Positions 43,995 to 53,479 are shown, counted from the first letter of the stretch. The stretch is DNA of 61,584 nucleotides from Methanobrevibacter ruminantium (GCA_004553595.1 SFKZ01000010.1:1-61584), one strand, 5' to 3'. Notes: generated by a model from the sequence alone, not told the origin. Numbers and translations: made by a program.

Positions 43995-45092
43995 TTATTC
44001 TAAGTTATCAACTAATTTTAAAGCCTCTTCAATGACTTTCCACATATCAAAGTATTGATACATTCCAAGTCTTCCACCAAATATGACCTTATCCTCTTTA
44101 TCAGCTAATTCTTTATATTTAGCAAATAATTCAGTGTTTTTATCATCGTTCATTGGATAATAAGCTTCTTTTCCTTTTTCCCATGCTTTAGGATACTCTC
44201 TTGTAATAACTGTCTTGTCAGATTCAGCATTCTCAAAGTGCTTATGCTCAATTATTCTTGTAAAAGGAGTTTCCCTATCAGTATAATTTATTACTGCATT
44301 TCCTTGATAATTTTCAATATCAAGAGTTTCGAACTCAAAGTCAAGCCCTCTGTATTCAAGCTCTCCAAAGCAGTAATCATAATACTGATCTATCATACCA
44401 GTGAATAAGACCTTATCGGCAATATTTAACCATTTTTCCTTATCTTCAAAGAAATCAGTGTTCAACTCAACATCAATTCCATCAAGCATCTTCTCAATGA
44501 TTTTAGTGTATCCTCCAATGGGAATTCCTTGATACAAGTCGTTAAAATAGTTATTGTCAAAAGTAAATCTAACAGGCAATCTTTTTATGATGAATGCAGG
44601 CAAATCTGTACAATCTCTTCCCCATTGCTTTTCAGTATATCCCTTTACGAGCTTTTCATAAATGTCTCTCCCTACAAGGGAAATTGCTTGCTCTTCAAGG
44701 TTTTTTGGCTCAGTTATATTAGCTTCATTTTTCTGCTCTTCAATCTTTGCTTTAGCTTCCTCAGGAGTCTTCACACCCCACATCTGATAAAAGGTATTCA
44801 TATTGAAAGGAAGGTTGTATAATTCGCCTTTGTAGTTAGCTACAGGGGAATTTGTGTAACGATTAAAGTCAGCAAATTGATTGATGTAATTCCAAATATC
44901 CTTATTATCTGTATGGAATATATGTGCTCCATACTTATGCACATTTATACCATATTCTTCCTCAGTATAAACATTTCCTCCAATATGGTCTCTTTTTTCT
45001 ATGACTAAACATTTCTTGCCTCTTTTAGTCATTTCATATGCAAATACAGAGCCGAATAAACCTGATCCTACAATTAAATAATCATATTTCAT
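43995..45092 (-). CDS. glf: UDP-galactopyranose mutase
   Basis: 365 aa from ATG 45092 (MKYDYLIVGSGLFGSVFAYE), with GGTG upstream; a longer frame to 45116 lacks RBS. FAD/NADH enzyme that makes UDP-galactofuranose. GAHIFHTDNKDIWNYI, YTEKQWGRD, FFNDLYQGIPIGGYTKI-type and YPMNDDKNTELFAKYKEL are typical. It indicates a galactofuranose-containing surface glycan. Confidence 0.94.
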   Translation of the reverse strand: MKYDYLIVGSGLFGSVFAYEMTKRGKKCLVIEKRDHIGGNVYTEEEYGINVHKYGAHIFHTDNKDIWNYINQFADFNRYTNSPVANYKGELYNLPFNMNTFYQMWGVKTPEEAKAKIEEQKNEANITEPKNLEEQAISLVGRDIYEKLVKGYTEKQWGRDCTDLPAFIIKRLPVRFTFDNNYFNDLYQGIPIGGYTKIIEKMLDGIDVELNTDFFEDKEKWLNIADKVLFTGMIDQYYDYCFGELEYRGLDFEFETLDIENYQGNAVINYTDRETPFTRIIEHKHFENAESDKTVITREYPKAWEKGKEAYYPMNDDKNTELFAKYKELADKEDKVIFGGRLGMYQYFDMWKVIEEALKLVDNLE

Positions 45093-45239
45093 GAATACAC
45101 CAATAATAAAAATCAATTTTTAATTATTATTTATATTTGTCATTATATTATAAATAACTTAATAAAAATCAAAGGAATACTTGAAAATATTAAATATCTT
45201 TATTAATACGAACAAAAAGATATAATCATAAGTGATATA

Positions 45240-46304
45240 ATGAGCATTAGTCCCAAGCGTATACTATATCTAGACGAAGTTCGTTCATTGGCAATCATGC
45301 TGGTTGTTATCGGACACGTATCCAGATTGTTTTCATATGATTTCTATAGCTGGCTATTCTGCAGTGGCGTGTTCTCACTTACACGTATAGGTGTTCCACT
45401 CTTCTTTACAGTTAGCGGCTCTCTCCTTTTGACAAGGAAATATGAAGTTAAGAAATTTTTAGAAAAGCGTTTCAGACGTGTATTCTTGCCATTTTTATTC
45501 TGGATAATAGTGTACATTATTGCGGGAATTCTCATATGGCATTACCAGCCTACAATAACTTATTTTATTGATACTGCATTTGGGGTGCAGGACTACTCAA
45601 GACCATTCTGGTTTATTTGGTCACTCATTGGAGTGTATCTTCTCATTCCAGTTGTAGGCAGCTTTATCCGTGAAGAAGGAATGAAAGGAGAGGAATACTT
45701 GATTCTAATTACATTCATTCTCTCCATATTGTACACAGTCGGATTCTTTGACTATCCTCAAATGAAATACAACTTCAGGGTAATCTTCAATTTCTTCCCT
45801 GTTCTCGGATACTTCATTATGGGATCATATATCCACAACAAGCAGTTCAAGTACTCTGACAAGAAGATGTTTGCTATAGGATGCATAGTGTTCCTTATTG
45901 GGATAGCTGGCCACTTTACAAAGATATACCTAAAGGGACTTGGAGGATATGGTCTTGCCCCAATAGACTTCTTTGACATATTTGTAATTTTAGAAACCAT
46001 TGGTCTCTTTACAGCATTTAAGTATGCAAGCACAAAATGGATTAAAAAAGATGCAAGAATGATAAGGCAGACAAAATTAGGGGAAGCAATCGTATTGTTC
46101 TCATCATGCAGTTTTGGAATCTACTTCTCCCATTACATCTTATTGCAATACTTATCAACCAGAGGCTTTTTAGCACCTATAGTGAAAACCAATGCTTACC
46201 TTTGGTTACCTGTAAGTTCAATAATCGTAATTGGATTAAGTTGGCTATTAATATTTGTAATGAGCAAAATCCCTCTTCTTGAGATTGGAAGCGGAAGAAA
46301 ATAA
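45240..46304 (+). CDS. Acyltransferase family 3 membrane protein
   Basis: 354 aa, about ten membrane segments. RILYLDEVRSLAIMLVVIGHVSR (catalytic-region His) and the C-terminal YFSHYILLQYL match the acyltransferase-3 family, which O-acetylates or succinylates surface polysaccharides. RBS AGTGATATA. It is divergent from glf and likely decorates the same glycan. Base composition is less A/T-rich than that of the neighbouring glycan genes, perhaps because it has a different history. Confidence 0.88.
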   Translation: MSISPKRILYLDEVRSLAIMLVVIGHVSRLFSYDFYSWLFCSGVFSLTRIGVPLFFTVSGSLLLTRKYEVKKFLEKRFRRVFLPFLFWIIVYIIAGILIWHYQPTITYFIDTAFGVQDYSRPFWFIWSLIGVYLLIPVVGSFIREEGMKGEEYLILITFILSILYTVGFFDYPQMKYNFRVIFNFFPVLGYFIMGSYIHNKQFKYSDKKMFAIGCIVFLIGIAGHFTKIYLKGLGGYGLAPIDFFDIFVILETIGLFTAFKYASTKWIKKDARMIRQTKLGEAIVLFSSCSFGIYFSHYILLQYLSTRGFLAPIVKTNAYLWLPVSSIIVIGLSWLLIFVMSKIPLLEIGSGRK

Positions 46305-46335
46305 TTGTTTCTAAATGATTAATACAAAAGATAAA

Positions 46336-46626
46336 TCAATGAAAACCATATAATTTATTTAATTTATCTTCAATTTCATTTTCTATTTCTCTTTTCTTTT
46401 TAATATTTAAAAAAACATCTTCACCATGATTAGTTTTCTTAAAACGAATGAATTCTTCTTTATATAATTTTTTTAATTCTTTATTAATGTATTTGCAGGG
46501 AATATCTGACAATTTATTGCATATATTAATTTTTGGAGTGTGTCTTTTCTGCCAATAGCTATTTCTATACAAAAAGAACAAGATTCTTTCTCTAATTTCC
46601 TGTCTATCCTCTTCAATTTTAGACAT
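46336..46626 (-). CDS. Small basic protein with HTH-like N-terminus
   Basis: 96 aa from ATG 46626 (GGTGCT upstream). The arrangement RERILFFLYRNSYW…INICNKLSDIPCKYINKELKKLYKEEFI reads like a winged-helix (open/resistant start, recognition, then turn), followed by a charged helical tail ending NKLYGFH. No family recognised. It lies 93 bases after the DUF3467-like gene, same strand. Confidence 0.6.
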   Translation of the reverse strand: MSKIEEDRQEIRERILFFLYRNSYWQKRHTPKINICNKLSDIPCKYINKELKKLYKEEFIRFKKTNHGEDVFLNIKKKREIENEIEDKLNKLYGFH

Positions 46627-46719
46627 AGCGAGCACCATTTAAAATTTTTTTAACAAAAACCCTAAACATTACCCCCTAAAAAATAATCAAAACTAATAAT
46701 TCAAAAAATACAAAATAAT

Positions 46720-46962
46720 TTAATCTAAATATTTGCATAAAAGCTCTTTTAATCCAATTGCAGCATTTCTATTTAAAATAACTTGCAAATTAGACTCATT
46801 AACTAATTCAATATCATCCTCATTATTTACAAGTTTCTTATTAACAAATATTAACCTAATTTCATCATTATCTTCACCAACCCCTACAGAAGATGCATAA
46901 TGAATCTCACAGTTAGGATTAATCCTTACTCCTTTTTTGATAGGAATGTCAATTTTATCCAT
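46720..46962 (-). CDS. DUF3467-like small protein
   Basis: 80 aa from ATG 46962 (GTGGTATTA upstream). CEIHYASSVGVGEDNDEIRLIFVNKKLV and the C-terminal VILNRNAAIGLKELLCKYL follow the DUF3467 pattern (…YAN…v…RLxF… , …P..AK.L…L). It starts 11 bases after the stop of the winged-helix gene, so the two are an operon. Function unknown. Confidence 0.65.
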   Translation of the reverse strand: MDKIDIPIKKGVRINPNCEIHYASSVGVGEDNDEIRLIFVNKKLVNNEDDIELVNESNLQVILNRNAAIGLKELLCKYLD

Positions 46963-46973
46963 TAATACCACCA

Positions 46974-47435
46974 CTAAATATTTGCAAATGATAGTTTAAA
47001 CTCATTTGAATCTTTATCCAAATACTCCATATGTAATGTAGACATCTCATTTAAATATATTTCATGTTCTAATTTATCTAAATCAATATCAGGAGCATTC
47101 TCATCAAAAACTTTGTCTAATTCCTCATCAGACAAAACATCAAATGGTTCATCTAAGTTTTCCATTTGCTTTTCCATTTCAATTTTATTGAAATCATCAA
47201 GAGTCCTGTTTAAAATCTTTACAATAGGAGAATCTAAATTTAAAAAAAGTCTAGAATTATTGTCTTTAATTAAGATATTTTTTTCTATAATCTCTCCAAT
47301 AAAAGTATTTAATGTAATTCTAGAAATCTCAGATCCTACAGCGATTTGCTGTTTTGTATATTTGCCAAAAGGATTCATCAACAAATAATCCAAAACTTTT
47401 ATTTGAGGATAATTTCCAAAAATTTCTACTAACAT
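46974..47435 (-). CDS. Winged-helix regulator with acidic tail
   Basis: 153 aa. N-terminal winged helix (~1-65): VLDYLLMNPFGKYTKQQIAVGSEISRITLNTFIGEIIEKNILI. The C-terminal ~75 residues are acidic and may bind the small partner encoded next. RBS AGGTGATTTAA precedes the ATG, and a perfect palindrome (47447-47463) lies directly upstream, suggesting autoregulation. A two-gene regulator/partner unit. Confidence 0.72.
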   Translation of the reverse strand: MLVEIFGNYPQIKVLDYLLMNPFGKYTKQQIAVGSEISRITLNTFIGEIIEKNILIKDNNSRLFLNLDSPIVKILNRTLDDFNKIEMEKQMENLDEPFDVLSDEELDKVFDENAPDIDLDKLEHEIYLNEMSTLHMEYLDKDSNEFKLSFANI

Positions 47436-47446
47436 TTAAATCACCT

Positions 47447-47463
47447 TGTATAATATTTATACA
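47447..47463. promoter_or_regulatory. Perfect palindromic operator at the winged-helix gene
   Basis: TGTATAATATTTATACA has 7-bp arms around TAT, ending 12 bases before the ATG at 47435 and touching the RBS. A similar ATGTATA…TATGCATA arrangement lies at ~47487-47505. This suits autoregulation by the winged-helix protein. Confidence 0.55.
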
Positions 47464-47510
47464 TAAATCAATATATAAATTTTTTATGTATAAAAAATAT
47501 GCATACTATG

Positions 47511-47582
47511 AAAAATTAGAAAATTAGAAAAAATATTAAAAAAAAATAAAAAATTAGAAAATTAGAAAAAATATTAAAAAAA
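47511..47582. repeat. Duplicated A-rich 34-base segment downstream of glmS
   Basis: AAAATTAGAAAATTAGAAAA plus AATATTAAAAAAA occurs twice, about 38 bases apart, between glmS's stop and the winged-helix promoter. It is a simple A-rich duplication. Confidence 0.6.
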
Positions 47583-47611
47583 TAAAAAGTAAAATAAGAA
47601 AAATTTTTAAA

Positions 47612-49396
47612 TTATTCTACAGTCACACACTTAGCCAAGTTCTTAGGTTTATCAGGATCTAAGTTTCTAATCACAGATACATGATAACTCAATAATTGAA
47701 GTGGAACTATATAGACAAGTGGAGCCAAGATGTCATCCACTTCAGGATTGATTAAAAATACGTTATCAGACTCATCAATCAAATCCTTATCTCCTTTTGC
47801 ACCAATACCTAATATATCAGCGCCTCTTGCCTTGACTTCCTGCAAATTGCTCATGATCTTCTTGTAATCCTCACCTGGAGGTGCAACCACAACTACAGGA
47901 ATGTGTTCATCAATGAGTGCAATAGGACCGTGCTTAAGCTCACCTGCAGCATACCCCTCTGCATGGATATAGGATATCTCCTTAAGTTTTAAAGCTCCTT
48001 CTAAAGCAATTGGATATGAGAATCCTCTTCCAATGAAGAATGCATCCTTATCCCTCTTGTATAAGTGTGAGATTTCACGGATGATCCCTTGCTTCTTAAG
48101 AACCTCATCAATGTAATCAGGAACCTTTTCCAATCTCTTGAGCAATTCCTCATCATCTGCAAGGAGTGCAGAGAATAGGTAAATAGCTATCAATTGGCTT
48201 ACATAGGTTTTTGTAGCTGCTACACCGATTTCAGGACCTGCTTGGGTTTGAATAACATAATCCGCTCTTCTTGTAGCGGAACTTCCCCTTACATTTACAA
48301 TGGCTAAAGTCTTTGACACTTCATTAGCAGCATCCAATGCCTTCAATGTGTCTGCAGTTTCACCAGATTGTGAAATGAAAATTACAAGGGTTTGGTCATT
48401 CAATGCATTAGCTGAATACTTGAACTCAGAAGCAAGCAAGACTTCTGTTGGTATGCCCACTAAAGACTCTATAAGGTATTTTCCAGTTAAAGACGCATGG
48501 TATGATGTTCCACATGCAACAAAAACAACCCTATTGATTGTTCCTTTAATATCATCAACGATAGCTTTGATCTTTTTCTTTTCACCTAATGTGTTTCTGA
48601 TTGCAACATCCTGCTCATTGATTTCCTTAATCATAAAATGATCATATCCTTCCTTTTCAGCCATTTCAGGAGACCAATCAAGCACATCAATTTCCTTTTT
48701 GATTACCTTGTCATTTTCATCCTTGAAGGTGACGCCGTCTTCAGTTAGTATGACGATATCTCCCTTATCAAGGTATGCTATATTGTTGGTATATTTTAAA
48801 ATAGCTGGAGAGTCAGATGCAACGAAGTATTCGTCTTCACCAATACCTACAATCAAAGGACTGTCCTTACGGGTAGCTACAACCTTATTTGGCTCATCAG
48901 TGCAAATCGCTGCAAGAGCATAAGCACCTTCAATAACACTTATGACCTTACGGACCGCTTTTTCCAAATCTAATCCCCCTTTCATGAATTTATCAAGCAA
49001 GTGTGGAATTACTTCTGTATCAGTGTCTGACTTAAATTCATATCCTTCAGAGATTAGTTCTTCCTTGATTGCCAAATAGTTCTCAATGATACCATTGTGA
49101 ACTACAGCGATAGTTCCTGCGGAATTCAAATGAGGGTGTGAGTTTTCCTTGCTTGGGTCTCCGTGAGTAGCCCATCTTACATGAGCAATTCCGTAATTTC
49201 CAGGCATTTCTGCAAAGTTCAATTTGGAATTGACTTCATCAATCTTGCCTGCATCCTTCTTAAGATTGATTTTACCGTCACAAGCGGTAGCTAAACCTAT
49301 GGAGTCATATCCTCTATATTCTAGTTTGGATATTGAATCCAAAAGAATCGGAGCAACTTTATCATTTTTCAATACACATCCAACAATTCCACACAT
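47612..49396 (-). CDS. glmS: Glutamine-fructose-6-phosphate aminotransferase
   Basis: 594 aa. Makes glucosamine-6-phosphate for UDP-GlcNAc, needed for pseudomurein and glycans. N-terminal Cys2 nucleophile (MCGIVGCV), glutaminase domain ~1-220 (HVRWATHGDPSKENSHPH), two SIS domains (FVACGTSYHASLTGK; GRGFSYPIALEGALKLKEISYIHAEGYAAGELKHGP). C-terminal KNLAKCVTVE is canonical. RBS GGTGATACT. Two near-identical 40-base segments lie upstream. Confidence 0.97.
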   Translation of the reverse strand: MCGIVGCVLKNDKVAPILLDSISKLEYRGYDSIGLATACDGKINLKKDAGKIDEVNSKLNFAEMPGNYGIAHVRWATHGDPSKENSHPHLNSAGTIAVVHNGIIENYLAIKEELISEGYEFKSDTDTEVIPHLLDKFMKGGLDLEKAVRKVISVIEGAYALAAICTDEPNKVVATRKDSPLIVGIGEDEYFVASDSPAILKYTNNIAYLDKGDIVILTEDGVTFKDENDKVIKKEIDVLDWSPEMAEKEGYDHFMIKEINEQDVAIRNTLGEKKKIKAIVDDIKGTINRVVFVACGTSYHASLTGKYLIESLVGIPTEVLLASEFKYSANALNDQTLVIFISQSGETADTLKALDAANEVSKTLAIVNVRGSSATRRADYVIQTQAGPEIGVAATKTYVSQLIAIYLFSALLADDEELLKRLEKVPDYIDEVLKKQGIIREISHLYKRDKDAFFIGRGFSYPIALEGALKLKEISYIHAEGYAAGELKHGPIALIDEHIPVVVVAPPGEDYKKIMSNLQEVKARGADILGIGAKGDKDLIDESDNVFLINPEVDDILAPLVYIVPLQLLSYHVSVIRNLDPDKPKNLAKCVTVE

Positions 49397-49756
49397 AGTA
49401 TCACCAAATAAAGTATGAATAATTATATTATAATTTTAAATTGAATTAAATTCTAACGAAAATAATAATTATATAATTATGAATTGAATTAAATTCTTAC
49501 GAATAAAATAATAATTATATAATTTTACAATTAACTTATTAATTCTCATGTCAATAATGATTATAAATCATTTATAGTTTATTTTATTTAAATTTTTTAC
49601 TTTAAAGTTTATATTAATATGATATATCTTTAATAAGTTAATTAAATATTTCTAAAAATAGTGAAAAAAATAAAAAATCATTTAACAATGTTAACTCAAT
49701 TAAGTAATGAAAAATTAAAAAAAATATAAAATAATTTGATAAAAAAAGAAGAAAAA
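49397..49756. other. Intergenic region upstream of glmS with a duplicated segment
   Basis: The ~40-base segment AATTGAATTAAATTCTAACG…ATTATATAATT occurs at 49439-49478 and at 49482-49523 with minor changes. Each copy contains a TATA-like AATTATATAATT, so glmS may have a duplicated promoter. The rest is A/T-rich without an ORF. Confidence 0.55.
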
Positions 49757-50488
49757 TCATTCCAAAAGGCCTAATTCCTGTCTTGAAGTTTTTTTAGAGT
49801 TTTCCTCAACCAATCTTTTTGCCTCATCAGTCAATTCCATCCATTTCCACCCTCTAGCTAAAACCTTAGCTTTTAGTGCACTAATGTTTACAGAACTGAC
49901 AAAATTAAGCTGATTGTTCTCTTTAAAGGAATAAGCCCAAGTAAAACCTTGTTTTGTTTTGGTTTTACGTTTTGTAACTCTAAAGAATCCGGTTTTGTTT
50001 TGTCTTTCCAATGAAGATTCATCATAGGTTTCCCTATATTTCAAAACCAAATCACGAGCTTCATCTGTAAATTCTATCCAATCCAATCCTTTATCCAAAA
50101 CGATAACCTTTAATTTGTATAGATTTACAGAAACAATTCTTCTTAGTTTGCCGTTTTCATAATATTGGTATGACCAATAATCATTTCCATTTCTCTTGTT
50201 CTCAACAAAGCTAACCCTATAAATTCCAGAGGTGCTCTTGTATTTTGAAAAATCAAGCTTGTTCTTGCCTCTTAATTTATTGTACTGGCGAACCTTGATC
50301 TCCTCATCATCATAAACCTGATGGATGATTTTGCTGACATATATTTTGCTTCTGCCAACTGTCTCTGCAATGTCCATCATGGTCTCACCTGAATCATAAG
50401 CAGATATTATATATTCGGATAGTTCATCATTTGACATATGTTTTTTAGAATTTGTGCCATTAACTTTATTGAGAGAATCATTTTCCAT
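49757..50488 (-). CDS. HTH protein with two repeated DNA-binding-like domains
   Basis: 243 aa from ATG 50488 (GAGGATTGTTTTT upstream). An N-terminal helix-turn-helix (~20-60: DELSEYIISAYDSGETMMDIAETVGRSKIYVSKIIHQ) precedes two ~63-residue repeats, GIYRVSFVENK…WSYQYYENGK…GLDWIEFTDEARDLV and GFFRVTKRKTKTKQGFTWAYS…GWKWMELTDEAKRLV. The repeats have the look of AP2-like or integrase N-terminal DNA-binding folds. Such proteins occur repeatedly in Methanobrevibacter; function unknown. Confidence 0.72.
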   Translation of the reverse strand: MENDSLNKVNGTNSKKHMSNDELSEYIISAYDSGETMMDIAETVGRSKIYVSKIIHQVYDDEEIKVRQYNKLRGKNKLDFSKYKSTSGIYRVSFVENKRNGNDYWSYQYYENGKLRRIVSVNLYKLKVIVLDKGLDWIEFTDEARDLVLKYRETYDESSLERQNKTGFFRVTKRKTKTKQGFTWAYSFKENNQLNFVSSVNISALKAKVLARGWKWMELTDEAKRLVEENSKKTSRQELGLLE

Positions 50489-50503
50489 AAAAACAATCCT
50501 CAA

Positions 50504-50846
50504 TATTTTTAAATTACATATTATTTTAGAAAAATCCCCATTTTTCTTAAATATTATATTCTTTTTATAGGTATATATTCTTTTCTTTTATTGATATTGA
50601 GAAAGTTAAAAAACAAAGGATTTAACCAAGAAAACTTAATTCAATTTTCAAGATAAGATAAATTTTATTAGATTGATTTTGATATGAGAAATAATAAAAA
50701 GATTGAAAAAAAAGGATAAAATTTAAATTATATTTATTAATGATAATAAATATAAAATTATATATTATAATTATGTAATTTTTTAAATAATTATTAAACT
50801 GATTAGTGAATTATTTTAAAAAATAATTTTTAAAACGATGATTGAA
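50504..50846. other. Intergenic region upstream of purC
   Basis: 343 bases of A/T-rich divergent spacer. It should hold promoters for purC and the HTH gene (for example TTATATATTATAATT near 50759). No ORF or strong hairpin seen. Confidence 0.45.
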
Positions 50847-51584
50847 ATGGATTCTAAAAACTTACTTTATGAAGGAAAAGCAAAAAGCGTTTTCCAAGGT
50901 GAAAATCCTGATGAGGTCATAATTGACTTTAGAGATGACATGACCGCAGGAGATGGTGCTAGAAAAGAAAGCATGGGCCAAAAAGGTTACATTAACTCAA
51001 TTATTTGTGCAAAGATCTTTGAAACTCTTGAAGATGCTGGAGTTGAAACACAATTGATTGAATTATGCGAACCTTGTGTAATGAAAGCTAAAAAGCTTGA
51101 TATGATTCCGATAGAAGTTATTGTAAGAAACATAGCTACTGGAAGCATTATCAGGAAATTCCCATTTGAAGATAAGGCTCCATTTAACCCACCTCTTATA
51201 CAAATGGACTTCAAGGATGACGAGTTCCATGATCCAATGTTGAATGATGCAATAGCTATTGCTCTTGGAATAGCTACAAAAGAAGACTTAGACACATTAA
51301 GAGAGCTTGCTCTTAAGGTAAATGATGTAATGAGCAAAATGTTTAAGGACATTGGAATCATTCTTGTTGACTTTAAAATCGAATTCGGTAAGGACAAGGA
51401 TGGAAACATCATCTTAGGTGATGAGATAAGTCCTGACAGCTGCAGATTATGGGATGCAGAAACCCTTGATATGCTTGATAAGGAACTCTTCAGACAAGGA
51501 AAGGATGATGAGGTCATCGATGCATATGAAGAAGTCTTCAACAGACTCTTAACTGAAGAAGACAAAGAAAAATGGGGAATTTAA
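50847..51584 (+). CDS. purC: Phosphoribosylaminoimidazole-succinocarboxamide synthase
   Basis: 245 aa from ATG 50847, with GATGATTG upstream; a start at 50838 is possible and adds three residues. Joins aspartate to CAIR in purine synthesis. LLYEGKAKSVF, DDMTAGDGARKESMGQKG, VIVRNIATGSIIRKFPFE and GDEISPDSCRLW are typical. First of the purC-purS-purQ cluster. Confidence 0.96.
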   Translation: MDSKNLLYEGKAKSVFQGENPDEVIIDFRDDMTAGDGARKESMGQKGYINSIICAKIFETLEDAGVETQLIELCEPCVMKAKKLDMIPIEVIVRNIATGSIIRKFPFEDKAPFNPPLIQMDFKDDEFHDPMLNDAIAIALGIATKEDLDTLRELALKVNDVMSKMFKDIGIILVDFKIEFGKDKDGNIILGDEISPDSCRLWDAETLDMLDKELFRQGKDDEVIDAYEEVFNRLLTEEDKEKWGI

Positions 51585-51692
51585 ATAATCTGAAATCATA
51601 ATTATTATTAAAAAAATTCATAAGCCAAAAGCTTAGAATTAAACTACTAAAAAACTAACTAAAGCTATAAAATTAAATTTAGGTGATTAAAA

Positions 51693-51968
51693 ATGATGTA
51701 TGACATTGAAGTTAAAGTTTCCTTAAAACCGGGAATGTTAAATCCAGAAGCAACCACTATTCAAAGATCCCTTGCTCTTTTAGGATATGAAGTTAAAGGA
51801 ACCAAAACAAAAGAGATAATTACTTTTGTATTGGAAGCAGATTCAGAAGACGATGCAAGAGAAAAAGTGGATGACATGTGTCAAAAACTATTATGCAATC
51901 CAATTATCCACAATTACACAATCAATATCATTAAGATGGACTTAAGTTGCGGATGCGGATGCGAATAG
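51693..51968 (+). CDS. purS: Phosphoribosylformylglycinamidine synthase, PurS subunit
   Basis: 91 aa. Bridges PurL and PurQ in FGAM synthetase. DIEVKVSLKPGMLNPEATTIQRSL and VLEADSEDDAREKVDDMCQKLLCNPIIHNY match PurS. The C-terminus has an added Cys-rich tail, MDLSCGCGCE, absent from typical PurS (~80-85 aa), which might bind metal. RBS GGTGATTAAAA. Confidence 0.93.
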   Translation: MMYDIEVKVSLKPGMLNPEATTIQRSLALLGYEVKGTKTKEIITFVLEADSEDDAREKVDDMCQKLLCNPIIHNYTINIIKMDLSCGCGCE

Positions 51969-52020
51969 ATAAAAAACTCAAATGCAATTCTAAAATAAAT
52001 AAAGATTATAAAGTGATAAA

Positions 52021-52674
52021 ATGGCAATTGGAATTATAAGATTCCCTGGAACTAACTGCGACCATGACGTTTATAAGGCTATTGAACTCGCAGGTGGAGA
52101 AGCAGAATATATATGGTGGAATAATGAAGATTTAACTGATTACGATGGAATTGTTATACCTGGCGGATTTTCCTATGGAGATTACTTGCGTGCAGGAGCA
52201 ATAGCTTCCAACACCCCTGTTGTTGAAGGTGTAAAGGCGCTTGTAAAAGAGGAAAAGCCAGTTCTTGGAATATGTAATGGAGCACAGATTCTTGGAGAGA
52301 TTGGACTTATTCCAGGATTGTTCATTACCAACGAAGTACCTAAATTTAATTGTGAATGGTCTAAATTGAAAGTTGCAAACAACAAGACCCCATTCACTAA
52401 AAACTTTGAAAAAGGCCAAGTAATTGACATACCAATAGCTCACGCTGAAGGAAGATTCTACACTCAAGACATTGATCTTATGAAAGATCAAGACCAAATC
52501 GTTCTTCAGTTTGCAGAGGAAAACCCTAACGGGTCTATGGAAGCAATCACTGGTGTTTGTGATGAATCAGGACTTGTTCTTGCAATGATGCCACACCCAG
52601 AAAGGGCTACTACAAAACTATTGGGTTCAGACAATGGTCTTGAATTCTTTAAAGGTATGTTAGATAGCATTTAA
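52021..52674 (+). CDS. purQ: Phosphoribosylformylglycinamidine synthase, glutaminase subunit
   Basis: 217 aa. Class I glutaminase that supplies ammonia to PurL. Nucleophile Cys in VLGICNGAQIL (residue ~86); His-Glu in MMPHPERAT near 196-198. IIRFPGTNCDHDV and GGFSYGDYLRAGAIA typical. RBS AGTGATAAA. 52 bases after purS. purL is not in this window. Confidence 0.96.
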   Translation: MAIGIIRFPGTNCDHDVYKAIELAGGEAEYIWWNNEDLTDYDGIVIPGGFSYGDYLRAGAIASNTPVVEGVKALVKEEKPVLGICNGAQILGEIGLIPGLFITNEVPKFNCEWSKLKVANNKTPFTKNFEKGQVIDIPIAHAEGRFYTQDIDLMKDQDQIVLQFAEENPNGSMEAITGVCDESGLVLAMMPHPERATTKLLGSDNGLEFFKGMLDSI

Positions 52675-52765
52675 GCTATCTAAAATACTGAATTTTTTTA
52701 ATCCATAAATTCATGAAATAAAATTTTACAAACTCATTTTTAAAATATAAATTAAGGAAGATAAC

Positions 52766-53479
52766 ATGCCAGTATATTTAATAGGTGCAGGTCCAGGAGA
52801 CCCTGATTTAATAACTTTAAAAGCTGTGAAAGCATTAAACAAAGCAGATGTGGTTTTATATGATTATCTTGCTAATGAAGAGATTCTAAAGCATGCTCCA
52901 AAAGATGCTAAACGCATTTATGTAGGTAAGAAAGCTGGAGAGCATTATAAGAGCCAGGATGAAATCAATCAATTGATCATTGAGGAAGCAAAAGAGCATG
53001 AAAATGTAATCAGATTGAAAGGTGGAGACCCATTTGTATTTGGAAGAGGGGGCGAAGAGCTATTGGCTCTTGCAAAGGAAAACATAGACTTTGAAGTTAT
53101 TCCTGGAGTTACCTCAGCTATCGGTGCGCCTACAAGCATGGCATTCCCAATAACCCATAGGGCAGTTGCAACCTCATTTACAGTTGTTACAGGTCATGAG
53201 GACCCAACCAAAAAGGACAAGCAGGTGAAATGGGATTACACTGCAGACACATTGATCATACTTATGGGAATCGGAAACATTAGGGAAAACACTGAAGAGA
53301 TCATGAAGTACAGAGACCCTAAAACTCCTGCATGCGCTATTGAAAGCGGAACACTACCAAATGAAAGGGTCGTATTTGGAACCCTTGAAACAATAGCTGA
53401 CAAGGAAATCAACACACCCGCAATACTTGTGATTGGTGATGTGATTAACGTATTTAAAGAGATTAAGGGAATTGAATAA
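52766..53479 (+). CDS. cobA: Uroporphyrinogen-III C-methyltransferase
   Basis: 237 aa. Methylates uroporphyrinogen III at C2 and C7 to precorrin-2, the branch point to cobamides and F430. VYLIGAGPGDPDLITLKA, VLYDYLANEEIL, RLKGGDPFVFGRGGEE, VIPGVTSAIGAPTSMAFPITHR and ACAIESGTLPNERV are all standard. RBS AAGGAAGA. Followed at a distance by hemD, so early tetrapyrrole genes cluster here. Confidence 0.96.
   Translation: MPVYLIGAGPGDPDLITLKAVKALNKADVVLYDYLANEEILKHAPKDAKRIYVGKKAGEHYKSQDEINQLIIEEAKEHENVIRLKGGDPFVFGRGGEELLALAKENIDFEVIPGVTSAIGAPTSMAFPITHRAVATSFTVVTGHEDPTKKDKQVKWDYTADTLIILMGIGNIRENTEEIMKYRDPKTPACAIESGTLPNERVVFGTLETIADKEINTPAILVIGDVINVFKEIKGIE

Noticed and set aside
46913..46928. TTAGGATTAATCCTTA, similar to a DtxR box
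   Set aside because: It lies inside the coding sequence of the DUF3467-like gene and has six, not four, bases between GG and CC.
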